A DNA stretch of 64,000 nucleotides from Sipunculus nudus (GCA_026874595.1 CM049309.1:26913033-26977032); one strand, 5' to 3'. Shown: positions 47,795 to 59,036, counted from the first letter of the stretch. The notes: a model not told the origin generated them from the sequence alone. Numbers and translations: made by a program.

Positions 47795-48300
47795 CTGTAT
47801 TCCCGTGACAGTCCCAATTCTTGCACTCGTTTCCATATCGCTAGGGTGTGGTGGAAATAGCACCCCTTCATGTTGCTGTTCGGAAAGTTCGCCAACATAG
47901 CTCCCAGCTTTGCCAGTTCGAAATCGGACATTATCTGCTGTTGTCGCAGCTGCAGGTCCAGCTCTCCCATAGCACGGCGCAGTCTGTCAAACAGCGTATG
48001 ATAAGTGTCTCTTCTTTTGTCGCTGAGAAGCGCAAATAAAAGCGGTAGACAGTGCTTCTCGTACAGGCCGTGTATGGTGAACAGCTGTTTGAAGATGATC
48101 GGGGACGCCTTGAAGGTGCCATCCACGAACAACTGCTCCTTCTAAGATAGAAGTTGGAGGTTACGATCCTTTGCAAAGACGATGATATCCTCATCCTTGT
48201 ATAACAAGAAGCGTCCATTCTTTGTTAGAGACCATTCTCCGTCCAACTGTACATCATCTCTCGATGTTGGTAGTGGAGGGAGGTGGCTTGTGTCGCCCTA
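47795..48300 (-). pseudogene. MULE transposase exon 1 (catalytic core)
   Basis: Carries the VDGTF and MSDFE catalytic motifs in an uninterrupted 113-aa frame (47791-48132), preceded in the same frame by about 50 codons broken by one TAG. The donor GT is at 47793-47794. The exon start near 48300 is approximate. Confidence 0.8.
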
Positions 48301-48626
48301 AACATCTGGGAGCGCAGCTTGAGAAGCAAGGATTGTACAGGTCCTCATGTGCTTGCGGCGGGGGCGTACCGAGTTCTCCGTCGAGGTACTTGTTATAAAC
48401 CTACAATGAATTGGAACATTAGACTTTCAATTCGGACAAATTGGATATTTTCGTTTATTTCCATTTATAATACGTATCAATTGGGTCATAATAATAAACG
48501 GTGCTTTGTATTATTTTTTATTATATTTTTGTATTATTATTATTACTACTACATCTATTTACTTGTTTATTTATCTACATTTGTACTAAAACATCAATAT
48601 TATTCAGTTCAGCTTATTCTCCATAA

Positions 48627-48785
48627 ATAGGCCTGTTTACCATGATCGCGATTCCGCTTGCGGAAAAGTCGCTCCCGTGTAAACCATATTTACCTTTTCC
48701 ACGATCGCTTTTCCGCGCGCGGGTGTAATATCGGCGAGGAAAATCAATTGCGCGATGCGCGATCATGGAAAAGGGGTACTAGTGT
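48627..48785. mobile_element. Short MITE with ATGATCGCG inverted ends
   Basis: Left CCATGATCGCGATTCCGC and right GCGATGCGCGATCATGG are inverted. Between them CCTTTTCCACGATCGC repeats the theme. The total is about 160 bp. It resembles the CCCTTTTC-ended element at 17815-18752 in its TTTTCCATG / GCGCG vocabulary. Confidence 0.6.
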
Positions 48786-49415
48786 ACATAAAATTATATG
48801 AACATATCTGATATATAGTATGAAATAAACCTTGATCCTACTCTTACCTTTCGCATGGTCATGTGTGCACGTGTTGGTGAGCCAACTCCATCAATCGTGA
48901 TTTAATGGTGTCACGGACACCCAAGGCTTTTTCCGGCAGATGCATGTGTGTTCAGTCGTATAAACCACAGACAAATGTTCTCCGACGACAGTGTGTACTT
49001 TGTGTGAATAGCCACTGTGGTGAACACATCTGCAAAAATGAAGCAAGGTGGAACTTACGGTACTTAAGACTCGGAATTAAGTCTACATTTTAAAATATAC
49101 GATACGAATATTAAAAAGATAATGAATTAGGTACAGGTGTTATAAAAAAAAATATCTTAATGCTCATACATGATTATTTAAAACGCAAGTACTATAGGGA
49201 AGAAGAATACCTCGGCAGAAAAGGAAATAGAAGATGGGAGTTGGGACTATATCAATTGCGGAGCATCCACTAATCATATATTTATATCATACGATGTAAT
49301 AATTTTCTGATATTTTATGGCGTTGTGACCTACCTTAACAATTTTGTGTGGTGTGTATTATATTGCATTCAAAGACAAATTATTTTAAACACAATCATAT
49401 AATAGCTATATTTAA

Positions 49416-49419
<4 letters not shown>
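48786..49419. other. Unresolved segment with a Cys-rich frame
   Basis: A plus-strand frame (48905-49093) contains RRQCVLCVNSHCGEHICKNE, a spacing of Cys and His that resembles the zinc-ribbon tails of some cut-and-paste transposases. The frame is short, and I cannot assign a family. The rest is AT-rich with nothing recognised. Confidence 0.3.

Positions 49420-49473
<54 letters not shown>
49420..49473. repeat. (TA)n microsatellite
   Basis: A 54-bp uninterrupted dinucleotide tract. Confidence 0.95.
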
Positions 49474-49476
<3 letters not shown>

Positions 49477-50640
49477 CATAACGATACACCAATCTGTTTT
49501 ATGAATTTGCTGTCCCCGTTCCCGTTTTGTATATAAGCATACGTCAATAAAATAGTATAAAAGTCAGCAGCTCCCTAAATTTATATGCTTATTGTTCTTT
49601 TGAAGTAGAATTCCAATAAATAAATGATTGCAATATAAATACAACCAAGCGGTGACGCTAAAGGGGGTTTCACACCAAACCCGAACAATATTTTTGGTTC
49701 GAATCGAGGAATTTTCGTATCCGAAAGTCGTTTTGGACAGCCACATGAGCAATATATCGGATGCTCTTCAATAAAGGTTTTGTTGGCCCTACAGAAATGA
49801 TGAATATTTCTGGACTTGTAAATGATTTTCTTATTGATTTGAAGTTTATCTCTGAGGTTACTGTTTTATTCTGCCCTAAAATTTCATGAAAATAATATAC
49901 TTAATTTATATATTTTGCGTTGCTGGTATAATGGCAGGGTAATAATCCCAGGGAAGGGCTGGTTGATTTAAATAATTTGATTTACATCACTAATTAACGT
50001 TACGATTAAAAAAGCTAAAATAATTTAATAAATTTTTCGTTTCTAGTGGTGTAAGATCATTATTAGCAGGTTATTGATACGTATGGATGGCTCAACATGT
50101 AGGAGATGAGAAAACGTTTAAGTTGAGGACCTTTTCTTTAGGGTTTTCATTTGTCCTCCTGGGTTGAACCCCCCTTTTCCTAAATCCTGGATCCGCCCCT
50201 GCTCTAACCCCATGGAATGGTTGGCTGATTTAAATAATTTGATTTAAATCACATATAAAAGTTTTAATTAAAAATAGAAGAAATAATTAATAAAATTTTC
50301 GTTTCTATTGGTGTAAGATCATTATTATTTCAAGCAGGTTATGGAATTGTATGGATGGCCCAACATGTGGGAGATGAGAAAACGTTAAAGTCTTATTAGA
50401 CAGAGACTCGAAGATATGGCAGTACAAGATTGGCACAATGACATTAAATCCTGTAATAAATTGTATTCATATGGTGTTTTAAAATCTATGTGAACATTAG
50501 AAAAAATATTTATTTCGTTATTTATTCATTTTTATTTTCCTATTTTTTATTATTATTTCATCTTCTGTTCATTTTACATCTATTAACTAAAGTGGAGTAC
50601 TGACATATTTATTTTTTTTTAATTTTTGTAATAAGTATAA
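49474..50640. other. Decayed repeats, hAT-like MITE end
   Basis: A pair of diverged direct repeats (about 49960-50130 and 50220-50395) share 'ggttgatttaaataatttga' and 'gtaagatcattatta'. Between them TCCTGGATCCGCCCCTG (about 50186-50202) is the inverse of the CAGGGGCGGATCCAGGA terminus common in animal hAT-type MITEs. There is no gene. Confidence 0.5.
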
Positions 50641-51259
50641 ACCATCAAACACCTGGAAAAGACCTGGAAATTTAGATTATTTTATTATAATAAACTGCAT
50701 CCTTGTCTATCATTAACTTGTTTCAAATAATCCCTAATAGTAACAACAATTTTATTTAAATATTTATTTGTCATTTTTATGATTGAAATGAAAAATACCA
50801 AATGGTGACTGCAAGGTGTCATTTGATATACAATTTCAGCCATTCATGGAAGATCCATAAAACATCAGTTATTGCAAGGTAATTCCCTGTTACTTATTAA
50901 CAAAAAAATCCTTTTCCATTAATCTTTCTTAAGTTGTTATTATAAACCAATATTTTTTTTTTTAATTCTTGTTTATCGTTATTTTTTTTTGCCAAAACAA
51001 CTACTAGAGGAGGGGGGTTAGACAGTAAGATCCAGCTGAAGCCACCAAAGAGCTGGCTGGCTGCAGAGTTTGCCTCGCTCCAAGCGTGCATAATTGGTCT
51101 GAAAGGTCAATAAGGGGACATATAGATCGAGGAGCTTCAGTATAGCCTAGGTGTGACATAGTCTCATAAAAAAACTTTAATAAAAGCTATACGGACGGAC
51201 GGCACGACGGACAAAGGACCACGACTATAGCTCAAATGACTTATAATCAGCTAAGCTAT
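50641..51259 (+). mobile_element. Family 1 fragment with hairpin end
   Basis: 50700-51180 matches 36770-37215, including the 'aaagagctggctggctgc' and 'gtgtgacatagtctcataaa' blocks. It then jumps directly to ACGGACGGACGG and the terminal hairpin ending AAGCTA (51259). The ~650 bp that precede the hairpin in the 34965-37898 copy are missing, an internal deletion. The palindrome end was not found. Confidence 0.7.
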
Positions 51260-51264
51260 AAATT

Positions 51265-51853
51265 ATATTTTAGTAACATTTAAGCAATGCGTGTGTTATA
51301 TTTATTTCTGCATTGATTTTAAACTTTCATACATTTTGAACTATGGGCCTTTGGCCTTCTATTCCTGAATAAAGTATTTCTTCTTTCTAGGATCATTTTT
51401 ATTTTTGGTGGGAGTGAAGAATGGACACAAAGTCCGAGACAGTGTTGTTAATTTGTGCTCATATATTGCATGCGCTAATACAGCTAACTAATATTAAGGG
51501 ATCTGCATGGACTGTTAACTCTATATTGTATATTTCATCATTTCAGGGAAATGAAGTGTATATTAGTAACATTAAAGCAATGCGTGTGTTATATTTATTT
51601 CTGCATTGATTTTAAACTTTCATACATTTTGAACTATGGGCCTTTGGCCTTCTATTCCTGAATAAAGTATTTCTTCTTTCTAGGATCATTTTTATTTTTG
51701 GTGGGAGTGAAGAATGGACACAAAGTCCGAGACAGTGTTGTTAATTTGTGCTCATATATTGCATGCGCTTATACAGCTAACTAATATTAAGGGATCTGCA
51801 TAGACTGTTAACTCTATATTGTATATTTCATCATTTCAGGGAAATGAAGTGTA
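51265..51853 (+). repeat. Recent 293-bp tandem duplication (two copies)
   Basis: Two copies offset by exactly 293 bp at matching landmarks (for example GGGAAATGAAGTG at 51546 and 51839), differing at only a few bases. The copied unit lies between a family 1 hairpin end and the CTGCAG-rich element. A 62-aa ORF in the first copy is not conserved as a gene. Confidence 0.9.
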
Positions 51854-51857
51854 TTTG

Positions 51858-52342
51858 CCCAGGTGAAAAAATACTGCAGTAAAACTGCAGAAAAAATATT
51901 GCAGTATTACTGTAATACAGCAGTGTTTTTGCGGGAGCAGTAAATTTACTGCACAAGTTGGATACCGCAGTAATACTCACAGTAAACTGCAGTAAATTAC
52001 TGTAATATAGCAGTGTTTTTGCGGGAGCAGTATATTTACTGCAGTATGAGGTAAAATGTACTGCAGTATTTGATGGAAAATACTGCAGTAAAAATGCAGC
52101 AAGATAATGCAGTAAATATACTGCACCCGCAAAAACACTGCAGTATGCAGAATATACTGCAGTTATTTTCTGCAGATGTACTGCAGTATACCTTATATGC
52201 ACTGCAGTACAATACTGCAGTACAGACTGCAGTAAATTTGCAGTACAGTACAGCAGTATATATCTGCAGTATACTGCAGTATACCATATATATGAACTGC
52301 AGTACAAAACTGTAGCACACAGACTGCAGTACATTACTGCAG

Positions 52343-52396
<54 letters not shown>

Positions 52397-52510
52397 TGCA
52401 GTATAAATACTGCAGTATTTATACTTAACATTCTGCTTTGCAACACTTCAGTCCAGTACTGCAGGAGTAAATATACCACAGTATACAATACTGCAGTATA
52501 ATTGCGTTAC
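51858..52510. mobile_element. CTGCAG-rich element, left-type end
   Basis: Begins CCCAGGTGAAAAAATACTGC and continues as a dense, degenerate field of ACTGCAGTA palindromes on both strands, broken by a (TA)n tract (52347-52392). The opposite terminus is missing. ORFs of 150 and 167 aa on the minus strand are made of this repeat and are not genes. Confidence 0.75.
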
Positions 52511-52980
52511 AATACAAAAATGTGTGTTTCTCTCCTATTCATTTGTTTCGGCTTGAGTTTATTTGTCTTCATTTGCATACTCACTTCTCCTGTGCTGTGG
52601 ATTCACAAAGGTTGTGTTTCTCAGCCATGCAGTTATTTTGGATCAACAGTATACTAGGGTGTTATACAATAAACCAGGGCTGGTATGATTTATATTTTAA
52701 TCAGTTAATTAAAATCAGTGTAAAAAAAGTACTAAAGTTGTCCAAACTGAAACTGATTTTTTAAAGTTAATAGGCCAGTTGCCTTATAAGACTATATTAT
52801 GCATTACAGAAAGTACAAACATCACCTACTACAACTTAGTACAAAATCCTTTGAGTTAAAATTTCAAAAAATCTGAAATTATTGGTTAGAGCTACGTTTT
52901 GTAATTACACTGACCATGATGCATGTTCCTTTATGGCCAGTTTCCTAGATTATCAGACAGGTTATTTTTAATACAAATGT
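52511..52980. other. AT-rich spacer, no gene seen
   Basis: Between the CTGCAG-rich element and the next family 1 copy. An 80-aa ORF (52522-52764) has no recognisable motif. Confidence 0.45.
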
Positions 52981-53534
52981 ACAAAGGACCCATGAGTCAT
53001 GTTGCTCAGCTGATTTTTTTAAATTTTAGCAAATGCAAAAAGTTTGTATTTTACAATTTTCAAATGAGCATCAATCAAATTTGATAAGCAAGTTAAAACA
53101 AGCCACTTAGGTATACACTGCATGTTCAAAGTAATATGTAAAACTTGTTGTATGAAACCATTTAATGATACAATAAGAAAAAGTAATGTTATATGAAAAG
53201 ATACATTTAAAAAACACAGATATGACCAAATATAATATTTCTCAACAGTTAGATATATGGCCATTTGAGCTAAAAATTAAATCCCATGATAGTTTGCCAA
53301 TTATTCCTGATTGAATGTTCAAGTGTCTTTCATAACATGATCTAGCTAACTTTAATAGATAAGAATGAAAAGCTACAAAGTATTTACACCTTATTATATA
53401 TTCAAACGTCATATAATCACATTTGAATATTAAAAAAATGTATGTCTTACACTCTTACAGTTTTAAAAGACGGCCAGACTGACGACAGACAAAGGACCAT
53501 GACTATAGCTCAGGTGACGTATAATATTTCAGCT
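52981..53534 (+). mobile_element. Family 1 element, short copy (0.55 kb)
   Basis: Begins ACAAAGGACCCATGAGTC with GCTCAGCTGA following. Ends with GACGACAGACAAAGGACC and a degenerate hairpin region (GCTCAGGTGACG ... TTTCAGCTTTT). The AT-rich body is unlike other copies, so only the ends define the family here. Confidence 0.7.
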
Positions 53535-53699
53535 TTTTTAAATAAACTGATGTAAGTTATGTATAGAATTATTTTGTTTCTTATTTCTATGTCAATTTCA
53601 AATGCTGCATTATTTTGTATGGTCAATTTTTTTTCCCTGATACCTTGAACCTGACATAAGATATTCGTGTTTGAATAAAATATAAAAACTATCTTGCAT

Positions 53700-53880
53700 G
53701 GATTGAACTGGTCATTATAACTAATGCAAGCCGTATCCCTGGCCTGGAAAGTTGCGTTTGGTAGTCTTATGGGGAAGAGGAAACTGAAAGACCAAGATGG
53801 GCCACTACAACTGATTCTCATTGCCATGCTTCAGATTGAACCCAGGTCGCCATGCAGATGCCAGCCAACCGCTCGAGATT
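53700..53880 (-). mobile_element. tRNA-derived SINE fragment
   Basis: On the minus strand an A-box-like CTCGAGCGGTTGGC (53864-53877) is followed about 20 bases later by a B-box-like GGGTTCAATCT (53833-53843), the spacing of a shortened tRNA head. A non-tRNA body with CCTCTTCCCCATAAGAC follows. No 3' tail or target duplication was identified. Confidence 0.5.
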
Positions 53881-54590
53881 TCTTTAATAAACCCCATATA
53901 TAGTTTGAACATAATCAGAACATTTTTTTTTTTCAGAATTACTGATGTTGTCCTTATATTGTGCACACATACATTTGTTCTGTTTTCTTTTCACCCAACT
54001 GACTTGTAAGCGTACACTTAAAACGTATATGCATTAGCCTTAGGAATAACAAATTATCAAAAATACAATTAGACATTAACTAAGTACCAGGGCTTGAACA
54101 TGAAAGGCGAACTTCAGCATGGCAAGGACAATGGATGTAACTTTGACAGGAACAGAGTGACCGAAAGATGTGCTGGTGTATAGCCTTTAAATTCTCATCG
54201 ACATATTTATCTCAACTCTCATCTGAAAAAATTAATTCATTATATATACGTTTTGTCCATTCTCATGTGGATGTGTAGTTTCTGATCAAATAGAAGGCGC
54301 TGTGACGATACCTGGAGATATATTGTGTCACTTTCTCAAGATTTAGGTGAAAAAAAAAAAGAAATGAAGTTGACCCCCCCCCATGACAAACCCGGCCTAG
54401 TTCCCGTTAATTAAAGAAAAAAAAGGCATTCCCAGGGGTGGCCACAGATGAGATGCATGACAGCGGATTAGTGGCCCTGCTGTCTATTATGATATACAAC
54501 ATGGAAATACATGCAACTTCAGCTCAATAGCATTTTATGTGCGAAAATTATAAAGCATAATCGAATCCCAATACCAATGTATTAAGCCGC
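53881..54590. other. No gene recognised
   Basis: AT-rich with short homopolymers. The 62-aa ORF at 53821-54009 overlaps the SINE and is not convincing. Confidence 0.4.
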
Positions 54591-54756
54591 GTTCACACCT
54601 ATCCGTTTTTTTCCTTCCGCATCCGCTTCCGTCATCCGTCGTCCGCCATCCGTTGTCTCTGTTCACACCTATCCGCGCTTTTTACGTCCGCACCCGCTCT
54701 CAAGTCATCACATTTGTTTCATATAAATTACACTATTATCTTTCACGTATGTTCAT

Positions 54757-54799
<43 letters not shown>

Positions 54800-54926
54800 C
54801 AAATAATGTATTACCCTCTTAATCTTAAATTTCACGAAACCTGTGTAATTGAGGGTTAGAACTGTGAATCATTCTGAAACCCCGTTTCCACAAGGGCGCT
54901 TAAATTATTCTCCATACATTATGTTT

Positions 54927-54994
<68 letters not shown>

Positions 54995-55598
54995 ATTATA
55001 TATATATTATATACTTTATATAATAGGCTAAATTTTATTTTTCGTGGGCTTAATAGTAAATGTATATTATATTCATCGACTTATCTGTCTTTATTCCAAA
55101 TAACCCCGCCCCCGCTCCTTTGTTGATTTATATGATTCTATTTATAACATTGCTTTAATTATATCAATTAGCAACTAAAGCTTTCCCCAGCGGGATTGTG
55201 AGGCACGCGAAAGTTCCAAATCTGATTCTATTTTTTCATTGCTTTAATTATATCAATAAATAATTAAAGCTTTCCCGAGCGGGATTGTGAGGGACGCGCA
55301 AGTTCCAAATTTTCATTGTGAAAATAAACCGCTTTTGTCATTTTCTATCAAGGACAAGCACATTCCAGAATATCCCCTTTTATATGACGTCATAATACGA
55401 ATTCCCGTCCGCACCCGTCGTCCGCTTCCGTCGTGAATCGGTCCCAGACCGATTTTTGCGGACGGTGTGACGGGTGCGGAAGCGGATAGGTGTGAATGCG
55501 CTATGTAATTTTAACTGACTCGAATTTGACGGACGACGGATGACGGAAGCAGGTGCGGATGCGGAAGGAAAGAACGGATAGGTGTGAACGCCCCTTTA
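54591..55598. mobile_element. MITE with nested GCGTTCACACCTATCC ends (1.0 kb)
   Basis: Left GCGTTCACACCTATCCG, then a CCTTCCGCATCCGC stretch, and the inverse at 55506-55598, give inverted repeats of about 65 bp. A second, inner pair of related ends lies at about 54657-54705 and 55405-55505. The interior has (TA)n tracts (54760-54798, 54931-54986) and an ~85-bp direct repeat around GCGGGATTGTGAGG (about 55150-55310). It is non-coding and non-autonomous. Confidence 0.8.
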
Positions 55599-56400
55599 TA
55601 CTTTTTATAAATGACCGCAAGAATCTCATTTGATTCGAAAATATATAGAACACTCAAAATTTAACAACAGATTATTGTATGAAATTATAACATTTACCAT
55701 CTCCGTCTTCTTCAGAATGCAGATACAACTCATTGCAATGTCCGTTCCTCATGATTGCGGCTCACTTTCATCAGATGTGTCGATATACATGTTATCTCAG
55801 CTTGCTGTGCTGTAGGGCCATATCATGTTTCTGCAACAGTATACATTTCACGATTTATATAATACTATATGATATAATGGACAAGAAAGCATATAACATA
55901 AAATTTCCTATTCTAAGTTGTTAACTTTCGAGCTATATTTCAAATTAATGGAGAGCGCATCCTGTAGTACATATACTATATCTATAGGCCAATACTACAT
56001 TACCGGTACTGTACCTGTAAATAAAAATATTCCCACTTCAAGTCTTCCACATATGCTTATCAGGGTTTGCATCCTTTCCGCTTTATGGAATGATCATTTT
56101 TTTATCCGTGAAGCGAATTAAGAACCTTGAAAAATGCAGTATTAATCCGATGACCTGTAATAACTTTAGAAAACCAGTTGTACTTGTAGGAATGCTAATT
56201 CTTTGTGCTTGGTTAACATCCGAAAATGAGATTAACTAGACATTGATCACGGAATTGATGAACTGACTCACATCATATCCGCACTCTACCCAGGAAGAGT
56301 GGACCACCTCCACAGCATATTGTGGACAGGGGATTAAGTACCACGACAGCGAAGTTTGGATCTGAAAGAAACTACAGCCAACATGTGTAAAATATTCATA
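55599..56400. other. No gene recognised
   Basis: Contains small unrecognised ORFs (55630-55924, 55918-56121). No splice-bounded coding segment or RNA gene was identified. Confidence 0.4.
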
Positions 56401-56535
56401 AATGGTATTCATTTGTGTTTTACGGAATGGTATTGCTGCCACCTGGTAAAAAAAATGATTTATCTCCTACGTACGACATGCATATTGTCTCCTACGTACA
56501 ACATATATAAAAGTAATCTTACGGATCTCATTCAC
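56401..56535 (+). repeat. Inverted-pair repeat with CTACGTACGA, left member
   Basis: Contains TATTGCTGCCACCTGGTAAA, then ATTTATCTCCTACGTACGAC and a second CTCCTACGTACAAC. It is the inverse of 59345-59490. Confidence 0.75.
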
Positions 56536-56823
56536 AGACTACAAAAAAGGCCGGCTGATAATGATATATAAGCAATGTAGGCCTATATATATCTGTTTGA
56601 TAAGGCGTGCTCTCATCCTAACTTTACAACAGCTCCACCTTCTTGCAAACCGCTGAAACACAGTTGAAACGAACACACACAGATTTTTTTTTTTAATATT
56701 TCAAAGAAGTGAAATATATCAAATCGATGTCTGCACGTGATATACAAAACTTTTAGTTTTAGATAGGTGTGTTAGCAGCGTATGATGTTATTATAGTGAG
56801 CCGGTCATAATGTTTATAAGAAA
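56536..56823. other. Short spacer, no gene seen
   Basis: AT-rich sequence between the CTACGTACGA repeat and a family 1 copy. Confidence 0.4.
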
Positions 56824-57350
56824 ACAAGGGACCTATGGGTCTCTGTGCTCAGCTGAAGTTGACCTTGAAGTTAAAAATCTAAATTTATATCAAATGGAGA
56901 TAATGTCTGAGAGGAACAGGTAATATAGGCCATGGATGGTTGATATGATATTGTTGCAAAGAATATTTTGTGATCTGACCATATGTTTCCTAATGTTCAA
57001 ACTAAAGCATGTTCGAACATGTGCATAAAAACAGTTTCAAACTATAACCGGGAATATTTATGGTTAATACGAAGAAAATGAGTAAAATATGAAGAACAGA
57101 TGAGTGGTTTTGATATTAGGCAGTCCCAAAGTGTGGTAATGGGTTTTTAATGGAAAATTGAAGTTCTTCCTTAATTTCTGAAAGGAACAAAGTCGCAGTG
57201 AGCCAGTTTTTGGTTTGTAGATCTTGCATGGGAACATCTAACAGTGTACCGTATGCCAAATTTTGGATTCAAAACGTGCCAGTCTAACGGACAGACGGAC
57301 GGACAATGGACCACGTCTTAAGCTCAGATGAAATATAGTCAGCCGAGCTA
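56824..57350 (+). mobile_element. Family 1 element, short copy (0.53 kb)
   Basis: Starts ACAAGGGACCTATGGGTC, with GCTCAGCTGA 8 bases on. Ends with GGACAGACGGACGGAC and the hairpin GCTCAGATGA-AATATAG-TCAGCCGAGC, closing in TA. The 3' half matches the inverse of the 919-1640 body ('gatattaggcagtccc', 'ttccttaatttctg'). This is the most compact complete copy and a good reference for the ends. Confidence 0.85.
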
Positions 57351-57597
57351 AAAAAATATTGCCTTTGCCAAATTGAAACTACTTGTAGAAAGAAGGGTTC
57401 GTGCAAGAGGTAACAGCTACCTAACAGCCTGCCTTTGAGTGTTTGAGAATGGATAATTGTGAGATATATTGAAATATTGAAAGACATCGTAAAATTTTAG
57501 GACACTATACACTGTATTTCACGTATACTTTATTTGCCTTGTATGTAAAAATTAAATATGTCGACTTTTCATGGATTTGAAACTTTCTACTACAATC

Positions 57598-57642
<45 letters not shown>

Positions 57643-58159
57643 TATTTTTTATTTATATACATACGACATATGTGTGTGTGTATGAATAACTGAAAGCCTT
57701 GGGAGATATTGCCAGCGCTGTGTTTGAATGGCGCATCCGGTGGATACTATTAATGTCATTTCAGAGGTTCCTTTTTTGACCAGATAAAATATCCCGACAT
57801 GTGCAAGGGACACAGTTTTGTTGTTAATATGCTTATATAGCGAATTTAATATGGAAATAAAATTTAGAAATGAGACCATGCACAATGCAGTGTTCATCTA
57901 TTTCAGATGTGATGGAACTGTCCTTGATAGTAACATCAGACATGAATACTTTTAGAAATATAAACTCGCTTTTAATATAACATACACATATATATGTATA
58001 TGGCCTGAATTTAAGGAATAGTCTGATTTTATATATTATGTATTGGTGTGCAAATTAATCTGTTATACCCATAATTTGCAGCTTTCTTATAAAATCAATT
58101 AAATCGGTTGTATATTTATGTTCCTATATCTCCGATAGGATTAGATTCTATTATGTATA

Positions 58160-58200
<41 letters not shown>

Positions 58201-59036
58201 GAGAGAGAGAGAGACGAATGTATTAGAGAGTTTAAAATCAACGAAAAGTGGCTTCCAAAGGGACCCATTTACATTTTACAAAGCATGCAGGCTGCAGGTA
58301 TATTAATTAAGTATTCATAAAATACAGTGTTATTTCCTTAAAATATTACGCTGTCTCTCAATATTTCGTTGTAAAACTATTTGCCTACTCCTGTACGCAA
58401 GTGGAAAAAAGCTTGCCTTAGGGCAGGGCGCGATCAAAAACAAACTTAGCGCTCACACCACCTGGTGCATGGTGGTCAAGCCAAACTTCACTGATCAAGG
58501 GTTTTTCAAGCTTCTCTTGGTGTTTCTCTCATGTTTCTTCTCTTTTATATAATTTTCGCGTGTGCGCGACCAAGATCTTTCTAGTCACGCGATCTTGTTC
58601 TGCATGGTATAAACAGACACAGACGGACTTGGTTCACTCGCCCACATAATAATGTTATAAAACCGGTGACCAGCAGATATTAAACCAGTGCGCCCGTGAT
58701 TGATTTGCTGGGCAACTTTCCTATTCAGCAAAAATGAGTTTATAACGTTAGACAATACATATGTTATTGCAAATGAATATGAAACTTAAATGTCACCTAT
58801 TGAGGTGTGTGTAAAATATATAAATATGCCCATGAGAGAGGTTCATGATTCATATATTATGAAACGAAGTGCTTGATCCCATGCATAAATTGAACTTCAC
58901 GCCGTTAAGGGCAAGTTACACGTACGAGACCGATATGAGGTGTAGATTTTATCACCACTTCAGTATGATTTATAAGGAAAAGACCTGCATTAGAATTTCG
59001 TATTCTACTGTCACAGATTAATCGCACGTCCATGCA
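57351..59036. other. Microsatellites and AT-rich DNA, no gene
   Basis: Holds a (CT)n tract at 57598-57642, a (TA)n tract at 58164-58198 followed by (GA)n, and unrecognised short ORFs (57649-57897, 58108-58320). No domain or RNA gene was found. Confidence 0.5.

Larger units (their letters stand above)
45448..48300 (-). pseudogene. MULE-type transposase gene, two exons, stop codons
   Basis: A Mutator-like transposase (MULE domain) on the minus strand, which would excise and reinsert DNA through a DDE nuclease. Exon 1 (about 48300-47795) reads LDGEWSLTKNGRFLLYKDED, a stop at 48142-48144, then LFVDGTFKASP (first Asp), PLLFALLSDKR, MSDFELAKLGAM (second Asp and Glu) and KGCYFHHTLAIWKRVQELGL. It ends at donor CAG|GTGAG. 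Exon 2 (45940-45448), after acceptor TTTTATTTTCCAG, reads VIRTLMAMAFLPVNMV, YYADTWLNGS, NNLVEGWHSALNKSL, NPNIYDLIGYLRTQQA and IRHVVHHF, the usual MULE C-terminus. In-frame stops (after LQDLC and KSLH), a frameshift before NNLVEG and a phase mismatch at the junction mark it as dead. Confidence 0.8.

Noticed and set aside
51831-52488. Cys/Tyr/Ser-rich ORFs of 150 and 167 aa on the minus strand
   Set aside because: They are translations of the CTGCAG-rich repeat and a (TA)n tract; there is no start context or domain.
53821-53880. Functional tRNA gene
   Set aside because: A- and B-box-like words are present but too close together for a full cloverleaf, and a non-tRNA body follows; it fits a SINE head.
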